In this document: positions 48,810-57,244 of the stretch, piece by piece
Position numbering within the stretch: position 1 is the first letter of the stretch
How the letters are laid out: each line of letters opens with the position of its first letter
From: Catenuloplanes atrovinosus
GTDB lineage: Bacteria; Actinomycetota; Actinomycetes; Mycobacteriales; Micromonosporaceae
Assembly (NCBI RefSeq): GCF_031458235.1
Contig: NZ_JAVDYB010000001.1
Coordinates: forward strand, 2,191,001-2,255,000
Length of the DNA stretch: 64,000 nt
Reading direction: 5' to 3'
Program-made: the position numbers and the translations under genes
The notes under the pieces: model-generated
What the model was told of the DNA's origin: nothing
Databases searched by the model: none
The model's input: the letters and a program-made list of their open reading frames with translations, nothing else

Positions 48810-48822
48810 ATTAGCGGCTAAT
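48810..48822. promoter_or_regulatory. Palindrome upstream of the oligopeptide operon
   Basis: ATTAGC, a central G and GCTAAT form a perfect 13-bp palindrome 22 bp before the permease start. It sits in the 220-bp divergent region shared with the amino-acid transporter and is AT-rich for this DNA. It could bind a repressor of peptide uptake. Confidence 0.5.
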
Positions 48823-49008
48823 CCTATGTGCTTAGGGGGAGATGTCCAGCGATCCGGCGCAGTGATCACGGTTACGTAGGCGCGCGGACGATGTGGGCGC
48901 GGTCACGGCCGCGCACCTTCGTCTGTTGATCTTCCATGTTGCCGGGCGGATAACGGTGGATTAATGTGTCTCGACCCGCGACGACGGGCAGGGACCTGGG
49001 GAGACAGC

Positions 49009-49836
49009 ATGAATCCGCTCGGAAGCACCCGAAGGGTGGCCGCGCTGGCGGCCGCCGCGACGCTGGCGATCGGCGGGCTCGCCGGCTGCGCCAAGGAGGA
49101 CACCGGCGGCACCACCGCCGGCGGCGTGTCACTGGTCAAGGCGGGCGCGCTCACCACGTGCACGCACCTACCGTACGCGCCGTTCCAGGCCAAGGACGAG
49201 ACCGGCAAAGTGGTCGGCTTCGATGTCGAGCTGATCGACCTGGTCGCGAAGAAGCTGGGCGTGACCCAGGAGATCGTCGATACGCCGTTCGAGGGCATCA
49301 AGTCCGGCTCCGACCTCAACGCCGGCAAGTGCGACGTGGCCGCGGCGGGCATGACCATCACCGACGAGCGCAAGCAGGTGCTGGACTTCTCCGACCCGTA
49401 CTTCGACGCCACCCAGGCGCTCGCCGTGCTCACCGGCAGCTCGGTCAAGACGCTGGAGGAGCTGGCGGGCAAGCGCGTCGGCGTCCAGGGCGGCACCACC
49501 GGTGAGGAGTACATCAAGACCCAGGTCGAGCAGAAGGGCCTGAACATCGAGGTCGTCTCGTTCCGGGACCTCGCGGCGCAGCAGCAGGCGCTCGCCACCA
49601 ACCAGGTCGAGGCGGCCGTCAACGACCTGCCGGTGTGGAACGAGTACATCAAGAACAACCCGGGCAAGGTCGTCGTCGCGGCCGGCTTCGACACCGGCGA
49701 GCAGTACGGCTTCGCGGTCAAGAAGGGCAACGCGGCGCTGCTCCAGGCCGTCAACGAGTCGCTGGCCGCGGCGCGCAGCGACGGCACGTACGACAGGATC
49801 TACGCGACCTGGATCGGCGCCAAGCCGGCCAGCTGA
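49009..49836 (+). CDS. Polar amino-acid ABC transporter binding lipoprotein
   Basis: The product is 275 residues from ATG 49009 behind GGGGAGA. The lipobox is IGGLAGCAKE (Cys near 28). The SBP_bac_3 fold has LTTCTHLPYAPFQAKDETGK then VVGFDVELIDLVAKKLG (about 55-92), CDVAAAGMTITDERKQVLDF (about 120) and DPYFDATQALAVL, the family's ligand signature. GKRVGVQGGTTGEEYIKTQV follows. The 'T-x-Y-P-P-F' and 'D-F-S-x-P-Y' positions point to a polar, possibly glutamine or glutamate, ligand. It heads the rightward operon with permease and ATPase genes, divergent from the oligopeptide operon. Confidence 0.9.
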   Translation: MNPLGSTRRVAALAAAATLAIGGLAGCAKEDTGGTTAGGVSLVKAGALTTCTHLPYAPFQAKDETGKVVGFDVELIDLVAKKLGVTQEIVDTPFEGIKSGSDLNAGKCDVAAAGMTITDERKQVLDFSDPYFDATQALAVLTGSSVKTLEELAGKRVGVQGGTTGEEYIKTQVEQKGLNIEVVSFRDLAAQQQALATNQVEAAVNDLPVWNEYIKNNPGKVVVAAGFDTGEQYGFAVKKGNAALLQAVNESLAAARSDGTYDRIYATWIGAKPAS

Positions 49837-49846
49837 CACACCACCG

Positions 49847-50641
49847 ATGAAGCTCACCCGACGCCGGCGGCAACGGCTCGCCCGTACCGCCGGCTATCTC
49901 GTCTTCGCTCTGATCATCCTGGCCGTGGTGGCCGCCGCGGACTGGGCCACGCTGTCCGAGGCGTTCTTCCGGCTCGACGTCGCCCGGAGCATGTTCCCCG
50001 AGGCGATCACGGTCGCGCTGCGCAACACCGTCCTCTACACGCTGCTGGCGTTCGCGTTCGGGTTGATCCTGGGCCTGGTCCTGGCGCTCATGCGGCTGTC
50101 GTCGGTCCTGCCGTACCGCTGGTTCGCCACCGCCTACATCGAGCTGTTCCGCGGCCTGCCCGCGCTGCTGGTGCTGTTCATGGTCGGGTACGGCGTGCCG
50201 CTGGCCTTCCCGGACCGGGAGATCCCGGGCGGCGTCTACGGCTCCGTCACGCTCGGCCTCGGCCTGACCGCCGCGGCGTACATGGCGGAGACGCTGCGGG
50301 CCGGCATCCAGGCCGTGCCCAAGGGGCAGCTGGAGGCCGCGCGCACGCTCGGGATGTCGCACACCCGGGCGATGATCTCGATCATCCTGCCGCAGGCGTT
50401 CCGGATCGTCATCCCGCCGCTGACCAACGAGATCATCCTGCTGACCAAGGACACCTCGCTGGTGTACGTGCTCGGCGTGACCTCGACCACGATCGAGCTG
50501 ACCAAGTTCGCCGGCGACGCGCTCAACACGCGCGTCAACCCGACGCCGCTGGTCGTGGCCGGCCTGCTCTACCTGCTGATCACGCTGCCGCTGTCGCAGC
50601 TGGTCCGTGCGCTGGAGCGCCGCGCCGCGAGGGAGAGGTGA
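49847..50641 (+). CDS. Amino-acid ABC transporter permease
   Basis: The product is 264 residues, ATG 49847, 10 bp after the binding protein. The N-terminal ~25 residues are basic ([12 protein letters not shown]), then the first helix [20 protein letters not shown]. The core HisM-like segment [20 protein letters not shown] (about 64-83) is next. The EAA loop [20 protein letters not shown] (about 158-177) and the following [20 protein letters not shown] complete the family's signature. [20 protein letters not shown] also matches. It is one membrane subunit, likely a homodimer. Confidence 0.92.
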   Translation: MKLTRRRRQRLARTAGYLVFALIILAVVAAADWATLSEAFFRLDVARSMFPEAITVALRNTVLYTLLAFAFGLILGLVLALMRLSSVLPYRWFATAYIELFRGLPALLVLFMVGYGVPLAFPDREIPGGVYGSVTLGLGLTAAAYMAETLRAGIQAVPKGQLEAARTLGMSHTRAMISIILPQAFRIVIPPLTNEIILLTKDTSLVYVLGVTSTTIELTKFAGDALNTRVNPTPLVVAGLLYLLITLPLSQLVRALERRAARER

Positions 50642-50646
50642 CCGCC

Positions 50647-51423
50647 ATGTCCACCATCGAGATCAGCGGGCTGCACAAGTCGTTCGGCAAGCTGCCGGTG
50701 CTGCGCGGGATCGATCTCACGGTCGACCCGGGCGAGGTCGTCTGCGTGATCGGGCCGTCCGGCTCCGGCAAGTCCACGCTGCTGCGCTGCGTCAACCTGC
50801 TGGAGACGCCGACGTCCGGCACCATCCGGGTCGGCGGCGTCGAGGTCACCGACCCGGACTGCGACATCGACGCGGTCCGCCGCCGGATCGGCATGGTGTT
50901 CCAGCAGTTCAACCTGTTCGGCCACCTGACCGTGCGGGAGAACGTCACGATCGCCCAGCGCCGGGTGCTCAAGCGCTCGCGCGCGGAGGCGGACCGGATC
51001 GCGGGCCTCAACCTGGAGCGGGTCGGCCTGGCGGACAAGGCGGGGTCGTACCCGGCGCAGTTGTCCGGCGGTCAGCAGCAGCGCGTGGCGATCGCCCGTG
51101 CACTGGCCATGGACCCGCAGCTGATGCTCTTCGACGAGCCGACGTCCGCGCTCGACCCGGAGCTGGTCGGTGAGGTGCTCGCGGTCATGCGCGGGCTGGC
51201 CGCGGAGGGCATGACCATGCTGGTGGTCACGCACGAGATGGCGTTCGCCCGGGAGGTCGCGTCCCGGGTGGTCTTCATGGACGGCGGCGTCGTGGTCGAG
51301 CAGGGGCCGCCGGCCGACGTCTTCGGCAGCCCGCGCGAGGAGCGCACCCGGACGTTCCTGCACCGCGTGCTGGAGCCCACCCGGGTCAGCGAGACCGAGA
51401 TCGGCGCGCACCTGACCGAGTGA
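50647..51423 (+). CDS. Amino-acid ABC transporter ATP-binding protein
   Basis: The product is 258 residues. ATG 50647 has GGAGAGG (50632-50638) 8 nt upstream; the overlapping GTG 50638 is a less likely start. Walker A is [18 protein letters not shown] (about 36-53), the Q-loop region [17 protein letters not shown], the signature [20 protein letters not shown], Walker [21 protein letters not shown] and the His switch [12 protein letters not shown]. It is a GlnQ/HisP-type ATPase. The gene ends the operon and is followed by a 13-bp hairpin terminator. Confidence 0.94.
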   Translation: MSTIEISGLHKSFGKLPVLRGIDLTVDPGEVVCVIGPSGSGKSTLLRCVNLLETPTSGTIRVGGVEVTDPDCDIDAVRRRIGMVFQQFNLFGHLTVRENVTIAQRRVLKRSRAEADRIAGLNLERVGLADKAGSYPAQLSGGQQQRVAIARALAMDPQLMLFDEPTSALDPELVGEVLAVMRGLAAEGMTMLVVTHEMAFAREVASRVVFMDGGVVVEQGPPADVFGSPREERTRTFLHRVLEPTRVSETEIGAHLTE

Positions 51424-51430
51424 CCGATGT

Positions 51431-51474
51431 GGAACGGCAGGGCCTGCCCGGCGACCGCCGGGCAGGCCCGTTCC
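51431..51474. terminator. Bidirectional terminator hairpin
   Basis: A 13-bp stem, GGGCCTGCCCGGC (51440-51452) and its complement (51457-51469), with a GACC loop. An outer GGAAC/GTTCC pair separated by a small bulge extends it. It lies between the convergent ATPase and lipoprotein genes (8 bp past the former's stop and 4 bp before the latter's). Confidence 0.85.
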
Positions 51475-51477
51475 GCA

Positions 51478-51975
51478 TCAGGAGAAGTTGATCGGGACGC
51501 CGGCGGCCTTGCAGGCGGCGTCGAAGTCGGAGGCGGCCTTCTGGAACTCGGGCGTCTCCGAGGCGGTCGCCGGGTCGGCCGCGGCCAGTGCCTTGGAGTT
51601 CTCCGCCACGTACGCCTGCGCGGCCTTCGCCACCGCGCTGTCGCCGCCCTGCGCGATCGCCAGGCCCTCGCCCATGGTCGCCATGGCCGCCTTGATCTCG
51701 GCCTCGCCGGGCATCGTCCCGGACGCGATCGCCTTCTGCACCTGGTCCTGGAACGCCTTCGCGCCCGTGACCGCGGCCTCGCAGATCTCCTTGTCGGAGG
51801 CGGCGGTCGTGGCCGGAGCCTCGGACGCGGCCGGCGCGGCCGTGGTGGCCGCGGTGGTGGCCGACGCCGCCGGCGCGGCGGTGTCGGTGGTGGTCGAGTT
51901 GTCGCCGCCGCACGCGGACAGCATCAGCAGGGAGGTACAGAAAACGGTAGACGCCACCAGGCGAATGTTTCTCAC
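51478..51975 (-). CDS. Alanine/threonine-rich lipoprotein, unknown
   Basis: The product is 165 residues with a lipobox LLMLSACGGD (Cys near 22). An Ala/Thr/Ser-rich stretch follows (about 27-60, TTTDTAAPAASATTAATTAA). The rest is a helical domain with DKEICEAAVTGAKAFQDQVQ and ending DFDAACKAAGVPINFS; two Cys (about 66 and 157) could form a disulfide. It is an exported lipoprotein anchored to the membrane by its N-terminal Cys. No family was recognised. It lies tail-to-tail with the amino-acid ABC operon and 79 bp before the LRR-like remnant. Confidence 0.7.
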   Translation of the reverse strand: MRNIRLVASTVFCTSLLMLSACGGDNSTTTDTAAPAASATTAATTAAPAASEAPATTAASDKEICEAAVTGAKAFQDQVQKAIASGTMPGEAEIKAAMATMGEGLAIAQGGDSAVAKAAQAYVAENSKALAAADPATASETPEFQKAASDFDAACKAAGVPINFS

Positions 51976-52054
51976 GGCGGCGGATGGTAGTGGATCAACT
52001 ACGTGATGATCAAACCATGAGCCGGTTGTTCACCCGCACCGATAGGTGTGGAGG

Positions 52055-52364
52055 GTGACCGAGTTGGATCCGAGCCGGCTGGCCGCCATGGTCCGCGACA
52101 GGGCCGGCCATCTACCTGAAACTGCTGCGGAATCCGGTGATGCGCGACCTCGCTCCGCTGCGGACGGCGCACCGCCTGCGGGTGCTGCATCTGGCCAGTT
52201 GCCCGCTGATCCGCGATCTCGGGCCGCTGCGCGACACCGGCGTGACGGACCTGCGCATGTACCTGATGAGCTCCCGCCTGGAGACGCTGGCGGGTGCGCC
52301 CGTGACCCGCCTGGCGATCCGGGACCGCAGCCCGGTGGCCGACCTGTCCCCGATCTGCCGCTGA
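52055..52364 (+). pseudogene. Leucine-rich-repeat-like gene fragment
   Basis: A GTG at 52055 opens TELDPSRLAAMVRDRAG, which then goes out of sense. A second frame (about 52110-52364) carries AIYLKLLRNPVMRDLAPLRT, then RVLHLASCPLIRDLGPLRDT and SRLETLAGAPVTRLAI, ending RSPVADLSPICR. The L-x-x-L-x-L pattern with 'D-L-x-P-L' steps is like the repeats at the C-terminus of actinobacterial LRR/NACHT proteins. The short length and the frame change indicate a remnant. I cannot tell which full-length family it comes from. Confidence 0.4.
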
Positions 52365-52370
52365 CCCGGC

Positions 52371-53219
52371 TCAGTTGTCGAACAGGCGCAGCGCGCTGAG
52401 CCAGATGGCCCACGGGTTCACCCGGTCCGGATAGCGCGTTTTCAGCGCGTGGAAGAACCCGGTGGCGTCGGTGGCGTGGTCGAGGACGCCGGCCGCGGCG
52501 TCGAGGTAGCGGCGGGTCTCGTCGATGTCGGCGGGGGAGTCCGGGCGGCCGGGGTCCTTGTGGCTCGCCACGACCACGCTCGGGGAGAGCGCGGCGACCG
52601 TGTCGAGGGCGCGGTGCCAGGCGGCCAGGCCGCCGTCCCGGCCCTCGCCGACGTACTGGTGCATGTTGTTGTAGACGACGTCGCCGGCGACGACCAGGCC
52701 GAGGCCGGGCACGTGCAGCACGCTGGTGTCGTCGGTGTCCGAGTGCCCGGTCTCGACCGCGAACAGCTCGTGCCCGTCGAGCGTGAGCCCGCCGGCCGGG
52801 AAGACCGTGCCGTGCACGGTGACGGGCGGCTCGGGCAGCGCGTCGCCGAAGAAACCGGTGTAGCGGTTGGAGATCTGTCCGCCCGGCGTCTCCCGGGCGA
52901 TGCGCCGGAGCACCGCGTCCGTGGCGACGACGGTCGCGTCCGGGAAGCGATCGAGGATGCGGTTCGTGGTCAGGAAGTGGTCGAAGTGCGCGTGGGTGAG
53001 GTGGATGTAGCGCAGCGGCACGTGGCGCCCCTCGATCCACTCGATGAGCGTGTCCGCCTGCGCGCTCGTGATCGGCGGGTCGGTCAGCAGCGCCTCGGAC
53101 TCGCCGTAGATCAGCGTGTGCGAGAGCGGCGACCACCGCGACGGGCCGCCGTCCGGCGGCGGCGGGCTGGCGGCGGGCGCCATGCCGGAGACGAACACCT
53201 CGTAGTGCAGCTCGGTCAT
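52371..53219 (-). CDS. Metallo-beta-lactamase-fold hydrolase
   Basis: The product is 282 residues. The metal site HLTHAHFDHFLTTNRILDRF (H-x-H-x-D-H motif, residues about 73-80) and VETGHSDTDDTSVLHVPGLG (His about 157) plus GDVVYNNMH (Asp/His near 180) complete the two-metal centre, with a late His in VVVASHKDPGRP. It belongs to the MBL-fold group that hydrolyses lactones, thioesters or acts on small electrophiles; actual substrate unknown. It diverges from a CGNR-type regulator, and the start codons of both lie inside one inverted repeat, so that regulator is its likely controller. Confidence 0.9.
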   Translation of the reverse strand: MTELHYEVFVSGMAPAASPPPPDGGPSRWSPLSHTLIYGESEALLTDPPITSAQADTLIEWIEGRHVPLRYIHLTHAHFDHFLTTNRILDRFPDATVVATDAVLRRIARETPGGQISNRYTGFFGDALPEPPVTVHGTVFPAGGLTLDGHELFAVETGHSDTDDTSVLHVPGLGLVVAGDVVYNNMHQYVGEGRDGGLAAWHRALDTVAALSPSVVVASHKDPGRPDSPADIDETRRYLDAAAGVLDHATDATGFFHALKTRYPDRVNPWAIWLSALRLFDN

Positions 53220-53316
53220 GACATAACCTTAGCACTTACGACTATGTCGTTACAGCTGGGTGGTCGGCGTCAGCCGCAGGGCTTGTCGCCGGGTATGTGC
53301 GTATGCTTATGTCATG
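53217..53316. promoter_or_regulatory. Divergent promoter with inverted repeat over both start codons
   Basis: CATGACATAA (53217-53226) and its exact complement TTATGTCATG (53307-53316) flank the shared promoter, each including a start codon's ATG. A further TATGTC lies between (near 53244). The symmetry suggests that the CGNR protein binds near both starts or that both transcripts are leaderless. Confidence 0.5.
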
Positions 53317-53928
53317 GAAGCTGATCGCCGGGAGAGTCGCTTCCGGGTCGCGGTGGCGCCCGGGGAGCTGTGGCTCGTGCAGGACCTGCTCAACACCGCC
53401 GGCATCCGCAAGCCCCGCGAGAACGTGCCCGACCTGCTGGACGCGCCGGACACGGCCGCGCGCTGGCTGAGCCGGCACGGCATCGGCGGCGACAGTCCCG
53501 GCGTCAGCGCGCTGCAACGGCTGCGCGACACCGTCCGCCAGGCGCTCATCGCCCGCGACCACGACTCGGGCGCCGCGCCGGCCCGGCCGGTCGAGGCGGC
53601 CCCGCGCATGCGGCTGGACGCGGACGGCACCGTCCGGTTCGTGCCCGGCGCCGCGGCGATTCCCGCGCTGGTCGAGCGGGTGCTGATCGCGATCTACGAC
53701 GCCCAGCGCGACGGCACGTGGCGCCGGCTCAAGGTCTGCCGCAACCCACAGTGCCTGGTCGCCTTCTGGGACGCCTCCCGCAACACCAGCGGCGCCTGGC
53801 ACGACGTCCGCACCTGCGGCAACGCCGAGAACCTGCGCCGCTCCCGCGCCCGCCGCGCCGCCGGTGGGCATCGCGCGGAGGGTGCGGCGCCGCTAGAGCA
53901 GCCCGGCCAGCCGGTACAGGACGAGTGA
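53314..53928 (+). CDS. CGNR zinc-finger / ABATE-domain transcriptional regulator
   Basis: The product is 204 residues from ATG 53314. The N-terminal ABATE domain (about 10-140) begins FRVAVAPGELWLVQDLLNTA. The C-terminal zinc finger has VCRNPQCLVAFWDASRN then TSGAWHDVRTCGNAENLRRS (about 143-182). The family's usual third ligand (WCSM) is WHDV, so His replaces Cys, and the signature CGNR is CGNA. These proteins are stress-linked transcription regulators of unknown detailed mechanism in actinobacteria. It diverges from the MBL hydrolase gene, its likely target. Its end overlaps 36 bp with the SpoU gene. Confidence 0.85.
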   Translation: MEADRRESRFRVAVAPGELWLVQDLLNTAGIRKPRENVPDLLDAPDTAARWLSRHGIGGDSPGVSALQRLRDTVRQALIARDHDSGAAPARPVEAAPRMRLDADGTVRFVPGAAAIPALVERVLIAIYDAQRDGTWRRLKVCRNPQCLVAFWDASRNTSGAWHDVRTCGNAENLRRSRARRAAGGHRAEGAAPLEQPGQPVQDE

Positions 53929-54411
53929 ACCGGCGACCGCGACGTTGAGGCTCGAACCCGTGCCGATCATGGGGATCTCGACCGCGCCGTCGAGGAGGCC
54001 GAGGGCTTCCGGCGGGATGCCGGTGGCCTCATGCCCGAGGACCATGATGGTGCGGCGGCGGGCGGGCGGCAGGTCGGCGAGCCGGATCGCCTCGTCGGCC
54101 AGTTCCACGCCGAGTACGGCGGCTCCGGCGCGGCGTTCGTCGGCGAGCCATCGCAGGGGGCTGCCGACGCGGTGTACGCAGGCGGGCTGCCGCAGTGTGT
54201 TGCCGCGGGCGAGGGCGCCCTCGACCCAGGGGAACGGCGGCACGGCCAGGCAGGCGCCGACCGCGTCGCAGGTGCGCAGCAGCGTGCCGAGGTTGGCGCC
54301 GTGCATCGGCCACAGCGGGGCGGCGACCAGGTGGCCCCAGCATCGGTGCCGGCGTGGGCGGCGGGCGGACCTGATCTCCCGGGGCGTCCTGGCCCGGATT
54401 GCGGACGTCAC
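53893..54411 (-). CDS. SpoU/TrmH-family RNA methyltransferase
   Basis: The product is 172 residues. The trefoil-knot SAM site is present in order. Motif 1 is ANLGTLLRTCDAVGACLAV (about 38-57, N-x-G-x-x-x-R). Motif 2 is TIMVLGHEATGIPPEALGL (about 121-139). Motif 3 is VEIPMIGTGSSLNVAVAGSL (about 144-163, the 'S-L-N-V-x-x-A' end). Members methylate ribose 2'-OH of tRNA or rRNA; substrate unknown. The N-terminal ~35 residues are basic (RARTPREIRSARRPRRHR) and could bind RNA. It overlaps the CGNR gene by 36 bp, tail-to-tail. Confidence 0.9.
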   Translation of the reverse strand: MTSAIRARTPREIRSARRPRRHRCWGHLVAAPLWPMHGANLGTLLRTCDAVGACLAVPPFPWVEGALARGNTLRQPACVHRVGSPLRWLADERRAGAAVLGVELADEAIRLADLPPARRRTIMVLGHEATGIPPEALGLLDGAVEIPMIGTGSSLNVAVAGSLVLYRLAGLL

Positions 54412-54539
54412 CGTACGGGAGCGAAGGGGCTCCGGGGTGTGAAGGTCATGTGTGGCGTGCTTCGCGGCGCACGCGGGCCATCGACGAGTGAGCGCACAGC
54501 ATAGCGCACCGGTCGGCCGTGAACGGTTCCGATCGGGCG

Positions 54540-54554
54540 TGAACGGTCCGTTCA
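54540..54554. promoter_or_regulatory. Operator candidate upstream of GH59 gene
   Basis: TGAACGG, T, CCGTTCA is a perfect 15-bp palindrome. A partial copy GTGAACGGTTCCG lies 22 bp upstream (about 54519), so the site may be two half-turn steps. CTCTATAGAG (54569-54578), another palindrome at -10-like spacing, follows. Confidence 0.6.
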
Positions 54555-54610
54555 GGCGGGCGACCGGCCTCTATAGAGTCGGGTCGATGCCGCCGGGAGG
54601 ATGGATCGTC

Positions 54611-57244
54611 ATGAGGCGTAGGCGCGTGTCCGCCGCTGCTGCCGTGGGCCTGCTGGTGTGCGGCCTGATCACGCCGGTGCGCGCGGCGTCCGCGGCGGCC
54701 GCGGTTCCGGCGGTCGAGATCGCGGTGAACGCGGCCGACATCGCGGCCGGCAACGTGAACGGGCTGACCTTCAAGGGCTTCGGCGTGCTGACCGCGAACA
54801 GCACGAGCGCGCTGCTGCTGGACTACAAGGCGCAGCATCCGGAGAGCTACGCGCGGCTGCTGCGGGTGCTGTTCGGCGGCGAGCGCCCGATCATGACGCA
54901 CGTCAAGATCGAGATGGGGAACGACCGCAACAACTCGACCGGGCCGGACCCGGCGACCAAGCGCTGGGCGACCGAACCGGCCAACGTGGCGCGGGCGCCG
55001 GGCTTCCAGCTGGCCGCGGACGCCAAGCGGGTCAACCCGGGCCTCAGGGTGAGCATCCTGCGGTGGAACGCGCCGGCCTGGGCGGACACCAACGACGAGA
55101 TCTACACCTGGTACAAGGAGACGATCCTCGCGGCGTACCGCACGTACGGTTTCATGGTCGACTACGTGAACCCGGGCGTGAACGAGGCACCGGCCGACCT
55201 GACGTGGACGAAGACGTACGCCGAACTGGTGCGCACCGACACCACCGGCTTCCGGCCGGGGGAGGCGGACGCGTACCGCCGGATCAAGGTCGTCATCTCG
55301 GACGAGGCCGGCATCGGCGGTTTCGGGTCGGCGATGATCGCGGACGCGAGCCTGCGCGAGGCGGTGGCCGTGGCCGGCTACCACTACAACACGGACGACG
55401 ACGCCGGCGGCAACTTCACCCGGCTCGCCGAGACGTACGACAAGGAGGTCTGGAACAGCGAGGCGCAGGCCACGTTCAGCAACTCGCGGTTCCGGCCGAA
55501 CAACAACACGCCCGACCCCACCGTGCCCGGCACCGGCCTCGGCGGGTCCGGCAGCGCGCTGGAGATGGCCAACACCGTGGTCAAGGGCTTCGTGCGGTCG
55601 CGGCGGACGCACTTCGTCTACCAGCCCGCGATCGGCTCGTTCTACGAGGGCGGCCAGTACTCGTTCAAGGAACTCGTCTCGGCGCGCGACCCGTGGTCGG
55701 GGTTCATGCACTACGACGCCGGTCTCGCGGTGCTGCAGCACTTCACCGGCTTCGCGGAGGCCGGCTGGGAGAACGCGGACAACACCGCCGGCATCTGGCG
55801 GATCGTGCCGCGGGCCAGCGCGTCCACCGCCACCGGCACCAACCCCGTGGTCGGCCGCAACGGGCTGCCGAACTACCTGACCATGGCGGCGCCGGACGCG
55901 AGCGACTTCTCCACCGTGATCGTCAACGACTCGGAGTACCCGCGGACGTACCGGATCACGCCCTCCGGCTTCCCGGTGAGCAGGCTCGCGTCCTGGGAGA
56001 CCAGGGCCGCGGACCCGGGCCAGGCCTACGACGCCGACTACAAGCGGCACGCCGGCGACCTGCGCCCGGACGCGGCCGGCGGGTACACGGTGGAGGTCAA
56101 GCCGTACTCCGTCGTCAGCGTCACCTCGCTGGACGTCACCCGCGACCCGCAGTGGACGGCACCGCTGCCCGCGGACGGCGCGCGCCCGGTGCTGGACGCC
56201 GACCCGGCGCGCGGCGTGCTCTGGGCGGACGGGTTCGACTACCGCGGCAAGACCGTGCCGGTGATCGGCCCGGGCGGCGCCGTCACGCCCGGGCGCACCG
56301 ACTTCCTCGCCACCCGTGGCGGCGACGCGCTCTACACCTGGGACCGCAACGGCGCGTTCGAGGCGGTGCGCACCGGCGACCGCGAGCACGTGCTGCGCCA
56401 GCAGATCGACCGCGCCACGACCGGCGTCGGCCGCGCCTGGAACAACGCCGACCCGATCACCGGCGTCGGCGACCCGCGGTGGACGGATTACCAGGCCCGG
56501 GTGGACGTGCGGTTCGAGCGCGCACCGGCGGCGGACAACTACGCCGCGATCGGGGCGCGCTCGACCGGCGGCGGCGCCTCGCACGGCCTGCACGGCACGC
56601 CGTACGCGCTGTGGCTCGGCTCCACCGGCACCTGGGAGTTCCGCCGGCTGGGCAGCACGATCTCCAGCGGTACGCTGGCCGGCTTCGACCCGGCGGCGTG
56701 GCACCGGCTGACGATCCGGGTGACCGGGGACCTGGTCACCGGGTTCGTGGACGGGCGCGCCGTGTTCGGCTGGCGCGATGACGCGCCGTTCCGCTCCGGG
56801 CGCGTCGACCTCGCCAGCGGCTTCCACCACACCCAGTTCGACGATCTCACCATCGAGCGGGTACGCGGTCACCGTCCCTATTACGCCGCGCTGCTCGACA
56901 ACCTGCAGTTCGGCCCGGCGCTGGTCTACGGCGGCGACTGGCGGCACGCGAACGGCCGCGGCATGTACGAGTACCACCGCTCCGCGTCGACCAGCCAGGG
57001 CCCCGGGGCCACGCTCACCTACACGACGGCCGGCTCCGGACTGGACGTCATCGGCCCCAACGACGGCACCGCCCGCCTCGACGTCCGCGTCGACGGCCGC
57101 CTCGTCGCCACCGACCAGCCCACCACGGCCTCCACCGACTTCCAGCAGACCTTCAGCCTCACCGGCCTGCCACCCGGCCGCCACACCATTACGCTCGAGG
57201 TGGTCGCCGGCACGCTGGTCGTTGATGCGGTGGGGGTGCGATGA
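54611..57244 (+). CDS. Secreted GH59-type (galactocerebrosidase-like) glycosidase
   Basis: The product is 877 residues from ATG 54611 with a signal MRRRRVSAAAAVGLLVCGLI. The (beta/alpha)8 clan-A region starts FKGFGVLTANSTSALLLDYK (about 54-73). The pattern FGGERPIMTHVKIEMGNDRN (about 88-107), WNAPAWA (about 152), the acid/base Glu in VNEAPADLTW (192) and the nucleophile in EVWNSEAQATFSN (284) match GH59 galactosylceramidases. DPWSGFMHYDAGLAVLQHFT follows. The C-terminal ~300 residues include a LamG-like beta-sandwich (about 545-750, YALWLGSTGTWEFRRLGST, DLVTGFVDGRAVFGW) and a galactose-binding-like end (LTYTTAGSGLDVIGPNDGTA). Bacterial GH59 members cleave galactosides; the natural substrate (galactan or glycolipid) is unknown. 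GH30 is the nearest alternative. Confidence 0.8.
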   Translation: MRRRRVSAAAAVGLLVCGLITPVRAASAAAAVPAVEIAVNAADIAAGNVNGLTFKGFGVLTANSTSALLLDYKAQHPESYARLLRVLFGGERPIMTHVKIEMGNDRNNSTGPDPATKRWATEPANVARAPGFQLAADAKRVNPGLRVSILRWNAPAWADTNDEIYTWYKETILAAYRTYGFMVDYVNPGVNEAPADLTWTKTYAELVRTDTTGFRPGEADAYRRIKVVISDEAGIGGFGSAMIADASLREAVAVAGYHYNTDDDAGGNFTRLAETYDKEVWNSEAQATFSNSRFRPNNNTPDPTVPGTGLGGSGSALEMANTVVKGFVRSRRTHFVYQPAIGSFYEGGQYSFKELVSARDPWSGFMHYDAGLAVLQHFTGFAEAGWENADNTAGIWRIVPRASASTATGTNPVVGRNGLPNYLTMAAPDASDFSTVIVNDSEYPRTYRITPSGFPVSRLASWETRAADPGQAYDADYKRHAGDLRPDAAGGYTVEVKPYSVVSVTSLDVTRDPQWTAPLPADGARPVLDADPARGVLWADGFDYRGKTVPVIGPGGAVTPGRTDFLATRGGDALYTWDRNGAFEAVRTGDREHVLRQQIDRATTGVGRAWNNADPITGVGDPRWTDYQARVDVRFERAPAADNYAAIGARSTGGGASHGLHGTPYALWLGSTGTWEFRRLGSTISSGTLAGFDPAAWHRLTIRVTGDLVTGFVDGRAVFGWRDDAPFRSGRVDLASGFHHTQFDDLTIERVRGHRPYYAALLDNLQFGPALVYGGDWRHANGRGMYEYHRSASTSQGPGATLTYTTAGSGLDVIGPNDGTARLDVRVDGRLVATDQPTTASTDFQQTFSLTGLPPGRHTITLEVVAGTLVVDAVGVR

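Noticed and set aside
48964-49008. Earlier ATG for the amino-acid binding protein
   Set aside because: The added 15 residues disrupt the signal peptide, while ATG 49009 has a good ribosome site and gives a normal lipobox distance.
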